A stretch of 64,000 nucleotides of DNA, taken from contig CM042985.1 in assembly GCA_023678885.1 (NCBI GenBank), positions 21,678,465 through 21,742,464 on the forward strand. Reading direction: 5' to 3'. This DNA comes from Pogostemon cablin. Taxonomy: Eukaryota; Streptophyta; Magnoliopsida; Lamiales; Lamiaceae. The notes under the pieces were generated by a model, which did no database searches, was not told the DNA's origin, and saw nothing but the letters and a program-made list of their open reading frames with translations. A program made the position numbers and the translations under genes. This document shows positions 44,424-55,665 of this stretch, in pieces (positions within the stretch are counted from its first letter, which is position 1; every line of letters starts with the position of its first letter).

Positions 44424-44561
44424 TTCTCTTTCTTCCCTTGCACTATTGTTTATTTCAAAAGAAAGTCAAACTTGTTCCGGAATCGTTCTTATATTCTCTT
44501 TCTTCTCTTGCACTCTTGTTTATTTCCAAAAGAAAGTCAAACTTGTTCTGGAATCATTCTT
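44424..44561. repeat. 70-bp tandem duplication
   Basis: TTCTCTTTCTTCCCTTGCAC at 44,424 and TTCTCTTTCTTCTCTTGCAC at 44,494, both followed by TTGTTTATTTC and AAAGAAAGTCAAACTTGTTC. Confidence 0.85.
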
Positions 44562-45125
44562 TCAAAAGGTATATCAGAGTTTCAATAAATGCACTCAAAA
44601 GGTAGTACAAATAAGCTTCCACATACATTTGCACTACTAAGTTAATTAAGGAGAGTGACTCAAATTATATGCAAAAAGTCATGGAAACCTTGAAGAACAT
44701 TGCAAAATTTCCTAGGAGCATGAGAATTAAATTACAAAAATACCAAACTCGAAGATATACGATAGGATTTTTTTGCACACATGGAAACTTACACCAATAA
44801 ATCTGGGCATCCAAACTAAAATTAGAAAATTATATGTAAGTCTAAAATGAGGGAACCAAGCAAACCATACGACTTTAAGAGAATATAACAACTGGTACCC
44901 TATTATTTTTTTGTTCTTTTTAATTAATAAGGAATATAAAAGAAGCCGAAGACCCCAAGAAGGGTCAAATTCAAATGAGACTCTAAGGAAATTTTAGATG
45001 GACCCCAATTTTCTTTCCTTGTGGACTTTCAAAATCACAGAATACTATGAACACGCTTCACCTCATTATTAATTAGAAAGTTATGCAATAGATGAACAAA
45101 AGAAGTAAATTACCAATGGTGCAAT

Positions 45126-45795
45126 AGATTTGAATAAAAACAGAGCTAATCATCTCAAATATAACTATGTGGTGGATTCTTAGATTCGGCGTGTACATGG
45201 CAGACGTGAAGTTAAAATAAGAGGTCATAATCCATATCTTAGAAAAGAGAATATCTTGATCATTTTAAACATTAAATCAGTGGTACTACAGAATACGGTA
45301 GGACACGAATAAAGTGTATGAACCATAGCTGTTACCATGAAAAGTCATCATAATATTCATGATCAGTCTTCTCATGCTCTACAAATGAAGATAAATTCAG
45401 CGAATAAATGAAAAAAAATCAAAATAAAAAATATACCAAACAAATAGCAAATATACATTAAGCCACATTTAGTATAAAAAAACCAATAAATTTAGTCCGT
45501 TATAGATTTGAATAAAAACAGTGCTAATTATCTTAAATGTAACCACATGGCGTGATTCTAAGTTTTGGCATGTACATGACAGGCATGAAGTTAAAATAAG
45601 AGGTCACAATCCATATCTTAGAAAGGAGAACATCTTGATCATTTTAAACAATAAATCAGTGAAACTACAGAATATGGTAGGACACGAATAAAGCGTACAA
45701 ACCATACTGCTGCCATCATCGGAAAAGTAATCATAATCATCAATATTAGTCTCTTCATACTCTGCAAATGAAGATAAATTTAGCGAATAAATAAA
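45126..45795. repeat. Two direct copies of a ~290-bp segment, offset 378 bp
   Basis: AGATTTGAATAAAAACAG starts at 45,126 and 45,504. The copies share AAGTTAAAATAAGAGGTCA, AATCCATATCTTAGAAA, TCTTGATCATTTTAAACA and GGACACGAATAAAG, at about 85% similarity. Confidence 0.85.
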
Positions 45796-47450
45796 TAAAA
45801 CTAAAAGAAAAAAAATATATCGAACAAATTAAATTGACCAATTATTTGCTTTCCAACAACCACAAAATATCTAATTAGAGGAAATTATAGAAAACTTGTT
45901 AGGACTATATACAGATTATCTGGATAGAAAAAACAGAAAAAATTGAATCACATCTTGAAGCTTCACTGCATCATGTTTAGATAATAGAAATCATAAAAAA
46001 TTGAAAGACACGACTGAAATGAGTACATTCTTAGAGAGTATTGGAGATTAAGGATATATCCTAACAACCCACATATACTCATATTATAGAACATTGTATT
46101 TATTTATACATGTAAATGAGAAATAAAAATATATTTGTTGGTGAGAACTAATTGACCAAAAATTACCTGGATTTTTTAAATAACCACACCATGGCCGATG
46201 AGAAAATATTCCATCAGAAAGCTGCAAGTGCAACAAATAATATCAATGCAATGACGGATTCAAATTATCAAATTAATTTGAAATAAAGGTCTTCTGATGT
46301 AAGTCGAAAAACACCTGAATGATTTCCATCAACCTTTATCAGGAGTTATTCAACATTGAACATACCAAAAAAAAAAAAAGAACAACACTATAAACACATA
46401 CAACCTGAATTTTTTTCTCTTTCATTTTGTTTCATTGCAGCTCTCAAGTTTTTTGAAGTTAAATCACAACCCTATGGAACACAGACTACCTTGAAAGATT
46501 GTTGCACCGACCATATCAAGAATTAACAAAGTCAAGTATCCAAAAAAAAAGATAACAAATTGTTCATCAAAATTTACATCGAAGAACCAAGGAATCATAT
46601 ACATAGATATTTTGAAATGGCAACATTTACAATACACAACCCCAATGTACTTACACTCCTTGTTTACTCTTTTCCCCATGAGATTTACACTTGGATTAAC
46701 TATTAAATATTTTGATGATTTTAGGGAAAATATGCCCAAAAAATCAACACATGAACGTGTGAAAAAGAAATATGCACCTAAAATTCCATTAAGAATCAAC
46801 TCATAAATATGTTCACATACAATTTTCGTTTCAAGAAAGGTTACCTCATCTTATCACCATGCCCATAAAAATATTTTATTAGTAAATAATGCAAGATCAA
46901 CAATATTATATACAAAGCTTATTGTTTCAGATGAATACACAAATAAATATATGTGCAACTATGTTTATGTGTTGGTGCCTATTCATTTGAATGAATAACA
47001 ATAAATAAATCAAATATATATATATTCATACCTAATTAAAAAATTAAAAGATATATTAGGGCGCCTTTTTTGATCGATTCAGATGTTGTTTCTGCAATGG
47101 ATTCTCAATTAGCTTATCATGGCACTTGATTGGATAACTCATTAGCTCTACAAAAATGGATCGTATTGTTTTCTCAACCACCTACACAATAAGAAATTTA
47201 TACATCTAAACCTGTTATATTGAATGAAATAAAGAATGAGATGAAGAAGTTTTATTCTTAAATTGATCAATGATTGGTATTACAGAGTGCAAAATATTAG
47301 CTACATTGAATTTGATGTTCGATACCATGCAAAATAATAGGTTTTCTATTGCAAAAAGGAAGGGTACAATCCATAGATTGTGAACCCCAGATTACTACTA
47401 CCTATCCTTGTTGTATTTAACAATCACGGGCATGATTCATAGCATGGTAT

Positions 47451-48808
47451 TGTTGGCATTCGATCGTTTGGTTAACAGACTCGTTAGGGTTCCATACGTT
47501 TCTAATTCAGTGGAAGCAAGAAAAACCAAGAAACGTATTACCTTTCACCAGGGTATGTTGGAGAAGATGCAATCTCGCCGGTAGCCTGTGCAGTGTCACG
47601 TGAATGGCCATAACTTCCTCATCCGAACTCTGATGGGAGTGATCTAAGCGCTCAGACGATCCAATCTTCGGTAGCTTTCTGTAAGTATATTAAACATCGA
47701 ATTTGGAATACTATACGATTTTATATGAATTTTCTATGGTGATGGACAGCAGCAGCAAACAACCTTCCGGTCTTCTGCTGTATTCCCAAGTCCAATCTCG
47801 ACGTCGTGTGGGCGACGATCTTCGAGAACTTCTCAATCTGCTATTTCCTCACCCCCTCACAGTGTTAGACATGTTATTAGGGTTTATGGACAATTGAGAT
47901 GACTTATATATGGGCTACATCAGGGACCAGGAGGCGAAATTGAGTTGGGCCTCCATTGGGCTTAAGTATCCAAACTTAGCCCAAAGCTTATACTTAAGTA
48001 CAATAATAATAATATAGTCCACTAAAATATTATTACTGCACTACTTTTCCAATCCCAAAATTACGTTTTGTGCTCCTTCTTATTATGAGCCCATTATTCT
48101 CCCCATGTTTAAGATATACAATTTCCATTAATTAATTAAGTTACTGGCAACTCCATTAATTAATATCTTATCCTAGAGTAGTTCCACTCAATCTCATTAT
48201 CATGCCGGAATAAATCCACCTGCAATGTTTACATGATAATCCTTATGAGCTCCTCAAGGGGATATCATCAACCTATGACGGACATGGATTTCTTCTACAA
48301 TCAACAGCACACCTAGAGACAACACTACTTCCCAACTCACCGAGTTTGTTGATTTAATTACATGTAAATCTTACCCATTGATGAATCAAAGAAATACATA
48401 TTGCCCCATGTGTCGAGGTTATTGTATAGGGATTAAGAGCACGAACATCCATAATAACTGAGATCAAGTTCTCCTATAAGTCAGTATAAGTAGAACGATC
48501 TCAAGCGGTCCTACTCAATATACACAGAGTGCACTAATGTAATTCTATAGCCAAGACAAGCTAATACCAAACCACACTACAACCATCCAGATAGAGAGTC
48601 CCCGTCTATCTCGGTTGTGAGCATCTGTTTATACTTTATAAGGAAATCGATAATATGATCTTTCGCGTGTTGTCGCACAATATATTATCTAAAGTATAAA
48701 GTAAGTGGACTAATGCATCGAACATATAATTAAATTATAAAATGTAATCATTTGATCATATGATTCTCATTTCAAATAAATTGTTATAACATTGTTCATA
48801 CTAAAGCA
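47451..48808. repeat. LTR copy of the family at position 1, lacking its last ~27 bp
   Basis: It starts TGTTGGCATTCGATCG. From about 47,890 it aligns with window bases 50-968, ending at CATACTAAAGC. The final 'tagacttttagtatacaatccaaca' of the first copy is missing. No matching internal region is adjacent. It gives the otherwise unseen 5' third of this LTR. Confidence 0.75.
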
Positions 48809-50089
48809 TACCAGAAAAAAAGTCAAACAATTAAGATGATGAAGTGATATGTCAAAGATAGTCCTTAGCATATATAACACCACCCAACAGTCACAACCCA
48901 AATGCAAATTCTCACAGAAATAAGACAAACTTTGACAGGGAATATACATAAAAAGATTTAGTAGTAGAATTAAGATTATGAAGAGGTAAAGCTTAGATTA
49001 ATATATTATTTCACCTTTGTTGAGAAATAGTTTATCAATATGCAGAATTATAAGCAACAAAATATGCAGAATTACAAAGCAACTATTTCACCTAAGTAAA
49101 GATGCAACAAAATATGCAAATTTAAAAATCAGAACAACATTAGTGCTTTAAAATCGAGGCAAAAAAATATGGGGATTGAACAAAACAGGAGAAGAAAATT
49201 TTAAAAGGGGACATGAGGCATGAATCAAAAAAAAAGAAAGAGAAGAGAGATCAACAACCAACCAATTTCTTCAATCTGCAAAACCTAACACATATTTGTT
49301 GGGAAAAGAACGAGGAAAGAAATAAAAAAGAAAACAAAACTAAAAAATTTTCCCTGATTTTTTTCGTGAATATATATACTATGATTGCTATGAGAGAGAA
49401 GAGAGAAGAGGAAAAAGAGAAGGGGTGTTTACAGAAATAATCAATTAACAAAGAATCAAAGCCCACAAATTTCTTCAATATGTTAAACTATTCTGTAATG
49501 ATTTCATAGATTATTTCCTACTTCGACGCCTACCCACAATCTCAAAGAATTAGCAGATGAAACATCTTTATCTTTCAAAGACGTAGCATAGCCTCTTCTT
49601 TATCGCCAGAGATATCGGAGTGTTGCAACAGAGAAGACCGCGATGCAGAATCATGCATAAAATAAAAAAAATAAAGAAGATGTGGATGTTCATTACCAAT
49701 GAGATAATAATGGGGAGTGAGAATATGACTCTCCATCAAGATTCTAGAGGTTATGAATAGGGCAGAGGTAGGGTAAGAATACCTAAATAAGGGCAGAAAT
49801 AAGTTCTTTAAAAACCGGTTTAATAGCTGGAAAATAGATGTGCCCCAATAGGTGTTATTATATATATATAAATTTAAATAAATTCATTATTTGTGTAGCA
49901 AAAATCTAAGACAAAAAGGGGTTGACAGGGAAAAAAAGAAAAAAAATATTCCTCAGTCCGATTTAATACATTTCCAAAAATTTTAATGTTTGAAAATACT
50001 GGTTATTAGAGGAAAAAATTATCAGACCAAGGCAAATATAAGCACAATGCCACAGACAATCAGGAACATTAAAGCATTTAGCGTGTCAT
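48809..50089. other. AT-rich intergenic stretch
   Basis: No recognisable gene. Purine-rich runs at about 49,225-49,430 open short frames by composition alone. Confidence 0.4.
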
Positions 50090-50345
50090 TGATCGGTGTC
50101 CTTTTCACCTAGATTTTAGTATCTTTTATGATGTTTTTCTTATGTGTTTTTATTCATTTTGTATATCATTTAGTGGTGTTATATGAAGATATGGAGATTT
50201 GTGCTTTGAAATGATAAATGTGTGATTCTCATGATTAAATGTCTTAAATTGCACGATATTCGTAAATATTTAGAGAATTTTTACTTTGGTTTATTTGTGT
50301 AATTTTCAGGCATAAATGAATTCTAGAAGTGAAGAGAAAAATATA
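50090..50345 (+). repeat. Fragment of an Athila-like LTR (5' end only)
   Basis: TGATCGGTGTCC then TTTTCACCTAGATTTTAGTA, TATGTGTTTTTATTCATTTT and a TTTTCAGGCA junction resemble the start of the LTR at 20,050. It breaks off where the LINE 3' end begins. Confidence 0.6.
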
Positions 50346-50504
50346 GGAAAAAGTAGATCTCAGAACGTTATGTTAATTATTCAAAAACGGAAGGCCGAAG
50401 CCAGAGTCACAAACATATAATTACAACTCCAACCGGAGCAAACAAAAGCGAAAATAAACCTATCTAGATAAAAAAATACTCGAATCTAATTACATGCATA
50501 ATGA

Positions 50505-51440
50505 TGGAATTGATCAAGCTATCCGGGGAAGGTCGGGCGCCCTCGAAGAGTGCTTCATTCCGAACTTTCTAAATGTGGAAGACGCTTTCGTAGAGAGCAA
50601 GCGTCCACCTTCTCCTCTCGTGCACATGCACACTCCGGTCCTTGCTGAGCCACTTGAAGTAGGCCTTCAACGTGGTGACCTGTCTCCTCCACTCCACTTT
50701 GTTCCTTACCCGGTTCCATACGTACCTCGTGAAAGGGCAAACGAAGAAAAGATGGTCTCTTGTTTCGGGGGCCCCCACGCACAACCCACATTCGACTAGG
50801 CCTTCATAATGTCTCCATCTATCCATGGTGAGTAGACGATTCCTCACAGCAATCCACATCCTGAACGAATGTTTTTGAGGAACCCACAGACTCCATAACT
50901 TCTTGTAGATGGGCTGTACTGGCACGGAGTTAGCAGCTAGCCAATACAGCTTCCCTACACGAAGCCTTCCCATCTTCGAGCACAATGCGAATGAGGTTAC
51001 AATATCGCCTCCGATCCGTGCTTGAACCCTATCTCTCGCCCGAAGGATATCCTTCCACACTATTGAGGCACTGTAGTTTACCTCAACATCCCAGCATGAA
51101 GAGGACTGAAGATAGATGGCGTTAATCCACTTAATCCACAGCGACCTCTTCTCCTGATGCACATCCCACAACACAGCACAAAGGGCTTCTTCGTTCAGTA
51201 GGTCGAGTCCCCTAAGTCCCAGGCCGCCCTATTCCTTAGGCAGAATCACCTCCTCCCAGCGAACTGCACCCCTTGTGGTTCCCCAAAGGAATTTCCGAAT
51301 CATCCGTTCAACTCTATCCACAATTCCTTTGGGGACCTTCACCATCGATGTCCAGAAATTCATCAACCCGTACACCACTGACCGAATGAGTTCCAGCCGA
51401 CCAGCATACGAGAGCATATGCATGGACCAACCCCTGATCA
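50505..51440 (-). pseudogene. LINE C-terminal part: RT tail and zf-RVT domain
   Basis: After a frameshift near 51,440 the frame gives 'LSYAGRLELIRSVVYGLMNFW' (the usual L1 stretch after the RT core), 'RMIRKFLWG', a stop at 51,229, then in the same frame 'KLYWLAAN', 'IYKKLWSLWVPQKHSFRMWIA', 'RLLTMDRW', 'CGLCVGAPETRDHLFFVCPF': the zf-RVT domain with its Cys/His pattern (C-x-x-C … H … C). Stop at 50,569. Confidence 0.85.
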
Positions 51441-52700
51441 AGTTAGATATATGCGTGTAAGCGGCTCAAAGGCTAACTCCCGAAGCTTACTTCCCTGCAG
51501 CGGAACTCCCAAGTAGCGTACGGGAAAGGTGCCTTCCTGAAAAGGAAAAACCTCATGAATCGACTGCTCCTCATCCTCCGGAACACCTGCCATAAACAAG
51601 TGAGATTTGTCCGCGCTCACTTCCAACCCTGACATCCTAGCGAAAAGATCAAGTGCCCTAGCAACAACTTCTGTAGAGGAGCGGTTGCCATAGGCGAAGA
51701 TGATCAAATGGTCCACAAACGCCAGATGGGTGATGCCTACTTTCGCACAATATCGAGAGTGAAACTTGTAGTTGCCTGTCACGATCATTCTCCTGAAGAG
51801 CCGGGAGAAATAATACATGCAGAGAACAAACAGTAGGGACAATAACGGATCTCCTTGATGTAAGCCTCTCTTACCGTCGAAATACCCCTCAGGTATGCCG
51901 TTGATCAAGATGGAGAATGAGGTGTTGGCAACACATTCCATGATCCATCCTATCATACGCTGGGGAAACTTCAAACCTGTAAGAACTCCACGCAGAAAAC
52001 CCCAATCCACCGAATCATAAGCCTTCTTAATATCCACTTTTATTGCCATTCTCCTATACTGTCGATGCTTTGCCCATCTATAATTCTTCACTATCTCCTG
52101 AGCAATCATCACACAATCTCTCATTCTTCGGTTCTTTACAAAACTAAAATGATTCTCCGCAACCAAACCCTCCATGAGATCCGTCATCCGTGCCACAATG
52201 ATTTTAGATATGATCTTGTACAACACATTGCAGCACGAAATAGAGTGTAATAAACGTAGCATTCATCTGTCACAGCAACTGCCCAGACTGAAAGAATTCC
52301 TGGACAGTGGTCACAACATCCGTACCTACTACGTCCCACGCATCTTAGAAGAAGAAAGCCATGTATCCATCCGGACTGGGAGCCTTATCACCATTCATAC
52401 TCCACACAACCCCTTTACCTCCTCAGCCGTGATAGGTGCTACAAGCTCATGTGCCTGCTGATCACTCAGCATAACACCCCACTCAAACACACTATCATTA
52501 ATCTCCTCACACTCCCCTGCAGTGCCCAACAAGTCTCTATAAAACGTAAGGAACTCTCCAACGACTTCATCCCGAGAGGAAGTGTGCCCGGTTTTGGTAC
52601 TTATGGAGGGGATGATATTCCTTACGCTGTTAGACTTGATCTTCTTGTAGAAGAATTTTATGGGTTTATCCTGGATGATCAAATACTCAGCCCTGACCAT
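51438..52700 (-). pseudogene. LINE reverse transcriptase core
   Basis: 'NRRMRDCVMIAQEIV', 'AIKVDIKKAYDSVDWGFL', 'GLHQGDPLLSLLF' and the catalytic block, here 'LAFVDHLIIFA' where L1 elements have 'FADDL': the second catalytic Asp is His. Stops at 52,395 and several between 52,395 and 52,262 are in the same frame. Inactive by both truncation and active-site change. Confidence 0.9.
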
Positions 52701-53741
52701 CTAAGAAAGAAAAAGGTGTTCGGCATGACACAAGAAGTCGGCCCTCTTGGCTGCCTTCCGAACTCTGTCCCATTTCTCAACATTACCAGGATCAGCGTGG
52801 CTCTCCAGCTGTAGGCTGTCAAGTTCCATTCTAGCTCTCTCTGCTCTCTTAGCGATGTGGCCGAAGTCTTTCTTACCAAACAGGCGTAACTTTGGCTTGA
52901 GAAGCTTCAATCGATGGCACACACTGAACTGAGCCATGCCCCCAAACCTACGAGTCCCATACCTCTCGCACTGTATCCAAGTGCCCTCGCTGGTCTTCCA
53001 CATGTTTACATATCTGAACGATCTGCCCTTCGAGTGCTCGGAGTGAAACACGGAAACTAGGGCAGGGCAGTGATCCGAAGTGGCCCCCATAGGCAGAAAC
53101 TCCAACTCCACTACTCTCGAACCGAGGTCCCAGTTCGAATTCACCAACACTCTATCAATACGACTCCATACTCTGCCATTCGTCCAGGTAAAGAAGCACC
53201 CCTTAGACTTAGTATCATCCAATCCCAATTCAACATAGAGCTCCTCAAAGTCCACCCTGCACCAGTTCTGATGAGATGGAACAATTTCAGAACGCTCTTC
53301 CAGTTTCCTAACGCAGTTAAAGTCTCCAAAGAACATCCAGAGAGAGTTAACTGCGGGGACAACCGAAGAGAGATGACTCCATAGCCTATGCCTATCAACA
53401 ACACCATTACGGGCGTATAAAACACTGATGTGGAACTCCTGCTAAGAAATCAAACAGCGAACAAAACCAGAGATACATTGCTCATGGAGCATAACATTAC
53501 TAACAGTAATCAAAGTAGAATCCCACGCAACCACAATACGTCTACCATCAACAACATCTAAATTATTCACATTATGCCAACTAGGAATAATTCTACTGAC
53601 TATGTCTACCACATTATCCATAGATAATCTAGTCTCAAGAAAACATACTAAACATACTTTATGTTTGCGAACTAACCTGCGGGCTGCTCTCTGCGCACGA
53701 GGGGCTACAAGCCCTCGTACATTCCACACCAAGAGCCTCAT
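52701..53741 (-). pseudogene. LINE endonuclease (exonuclease/endonuclease/phosphatase fold)
   Basis: It starts 'MRLLVWNVRGL' at 53,741 (the usual L1 ORF2 start) and continues 'CFLETRLS' (metal-binding Glu), then a stop at 53,442. It resumes in frame with 'FFGDFNCV', 'FTWTNGRVWSRIDRVLVN' and 'GATSDHCPALVS' (catalytic S-D-H). All endonuclease motifs are readable; the break is by nonsense only. In active elements this enzyme nicks target DNA. Confidence 0.9.
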
Positions 53742-54094
53742 TGACGAACAATGGGGGAGGAGCCCCCGCCTCGTCCTGGTCCATTAACTCTGCCCTGCGG
53801 TTCCTGGATAATGATTCCTGTATAGTGCCTGCCTCCATCAGCCCTGTGCGTAAGGCTGGGAGGCGGAGACCGTCCCGAACGACTGATGAGTGTGTAAATT
53901 CACAAGTTTGGCGCTATGTTTTGTGCTAGTTTTGGAGAGTTTTGATGTGGAAATAGGTGGAAAACCTATATATATTGTGAAATAGCATGAATCAGATGTT
54001 AGTGGAGCTATTTGAGTGTTTTCTTAGCAAAAACGGAGTGAAAGAGCCAAGAATCGAAGAGATGGAGTCGAAGCCACGCGAACCGTCCAAGAAG

Positions 54095-54465
54095 TAGGTG
54101 GGTTCGACCTGGCTGGAGGAGGGTTCGACCTCTCCAGCAGGTCGAACCAACGTTGCTGGACAATACAGAGAAGGGTTCGACCACGACTCAGTTGGTTCGA
54201 CCTGGCCATCAGGTCGAACCATGGTCGAACCAGTTTGCAAGAAGGAGGATTCGACCACGATGTTAGGGTTCGACTTGCCCGTTGGTCGAATCGGGAGCAA
54301 GAGTTGTCCAGTGCTGAGGTTCGACCTGGGGTTCGACCAAGACCTAAGTGGTTCGACCTGTCCAGAAGGTCGAACCTGTGCAGAATTCTTCCAGTAGTGG
54401 GGTTCGACCTGGGGTTCGACCTGTGGCTCGGGGTTCGACCTACTTGACGTGGTCGAACCTGTGTG
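54095..54465 (+). repeat. U3 array of GGTTCGACC and its reverse complement
   Basis: About five composite units, each made of GGTTCGACC, ~11 bp, GGTTCGACC, ~9 bp, GGTCGAACC, ~3 bp, GGTCGAACC, separated by 20-30 bp. The best preserved is at about 54,174-54,231. The array ends some 90 bp upstream of the TATA box. Confidence 0.88.
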
Positions 54466-54554
54466 CGAGAACTTACCTTATCCGGATTTTCGAGGCCGAA
54501 ACGCGTGAGATCACTTAGAAAGCCCATTCCAAGCCCTAGAGACGTGATTACAAG

Positions 54555-54561
54555 TATAAAA
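54555..54561 (+). promoter_or_regulatory. TATA box of the Athila LTR
   Basis: CAAGTATAAAAGGAGACTC at 54,551-54,569, downstream of the 9-mer array. Confidence 0.65.
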
Positions 54562-55557
54562 GGAGACTCATACAGAGAATAAAGAGAGCTTTTGATCGTC
54601 AATCGTAGGAGAGACAAGAGTAGAGGTGGTGATCCATTCGGAGGGGCTGTGACAGAGGTTCACTGAAGGTTCAAGTAAGAATGATTAATCTAACCATGAT
54701 TGTTCCTAGATCAATCATGGGCTAGAACCACCTTGGTAGTTCTAGGGTTATGAAAGTTTCATGATGTAATTCGTGTTTCGTGTGTAAAACTCCGTACAAC
54801 ACTACATGTGGTTTGTTTTATATAAGATTGCATATTTAATCCATACTCATAGTCGTTTTGTGCATCAATGATCGTTGTGTAGAGTCTGAATAAATAACAT
54901 GGTTATTGATTGAGTGCGTTCACTACTGAGCAGGGTTTATTGTTATAATTCTAAGTGAAGGGATTCCGAAGTATTATTAGAACTGTCTTATATGAATATT
55001 CATGAATTGAATTGAATTCGAGTTGATGAATAGGATGAAGAGTATAACTTTATAGTACCTAAAAAGGGAGATCAAATCGGGTTAGATTCTAGACGTAGAA
55101 GATAATGGATTATGATAGTACCTAGAAAGGGGGGTGAAGCATATCTCTTGCTCCGATGTTATTCACATGTGTCAAGCGCATATTTACTTGTGTCTATAGA
55201 GTAAACTTGCATGGTCTAGTGATGCGTCCACAAACCACAGGGCAGAGTCGGACACCATCATACGAAAATACGAATTGCTAGTGAAACTGGATGACCCAAT
55301 GAACTACCTATCATTCTTATTGATCACAACTCACTTCTCTCTACTTTTGCTATTTCTTTTGTTAATTCGATTAGAAGTTACTATCCATTAAACCTTTACA
55401 ATTACCAACATAGTCTAAAATATACTAGAAGATCACAAAATTGATATTTACTCGTCCCGTGGGTTCGATATTGTAACTTGGTCATCTTCGCGACTACAAT
55501 TGATATCCTTATACTTGAGGATTAATTTGTGTGTTGAGAAAACCCCTATCAAGTTCT

Positions 55558-55575
55558 TGGCGCCGCTGCCGGGGA
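55558..55575 (+). other. Primer-binding site, tRNA-Asp type
   Basis: TGGCGCCGCTGCCGGGGA lies 6 bp after the LTR end. The Athila consensus, complementary to the tRNA-Asp 3' end, is TGGCGCCGTTGCCGGGGA; one base differs. Confidence 0.85.
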
Positions 55576-55665
55576 CGGCGTAAACTATCTTTTTTTGTAT
55601 TATTTCTAGTTTATTAGGACTATTTACCTTGTTTTGTTGTTTTCTTTCTTATTCGTTTTAGGTGT

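Larger units (their letters stand above)
43547..47450. other. Long AT-rich stretch without recognisable genes
   Basis: I see no conserved coding motif on either strand. Two internal duplications are visible and listed separately. Scattered splice-like signals (for example TTTCATTGCAG at about 46,430) do not join into a readable product. Confidence 0.4.
50365..53883 (-). mobile_element. L1-type LINE, decayed, - strand
   Basis: Endonuclease, RT and zf-RVT domain follow one another on the - strand in L1 order. The 5' end is cut by the Athila LTR at 53,884. Codons before 53,741 in another frame ('AGAPPPLFVNEALG') may be the end of ORF1. The 3' end is near 50,365; I see no poly(A) tract. Stops and one frameshift disable it. 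Confidence 0.88.
53884..55551 (+). repeat. 5' LTR of the Athila element
   Basis: 1668 bp, TGATGAGTGTGT...CCCCTATCA, ending just before the primer site. U3 holds the GGTTCGACC array (54,095-54,465) and the TATA box is at 54,555. Confidence 0.85.

Noticed and set aside
43560..47450. A tRNA, rRNA or microRNA gene
   Set aside because: No cloverleaf with conserved A and B boxes and no convincing short hairpin precursor was seen by eye; a tRNAscan or miRNA search was not possible.
53070..53425. Frames of 94-104 codons on both strands within the LINE endonuclease
   Set aside because: They overlap the endonuclease frame, whose conserved motifs (GDFN, SDH) are read in 53,336-52,701.
54024..54617. 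197-codon frame on the - strand of the Athila LTR
   Set aside because: It reads through the inverted 9-mer array, which is open in both directions by its sequence; no independent evidence.
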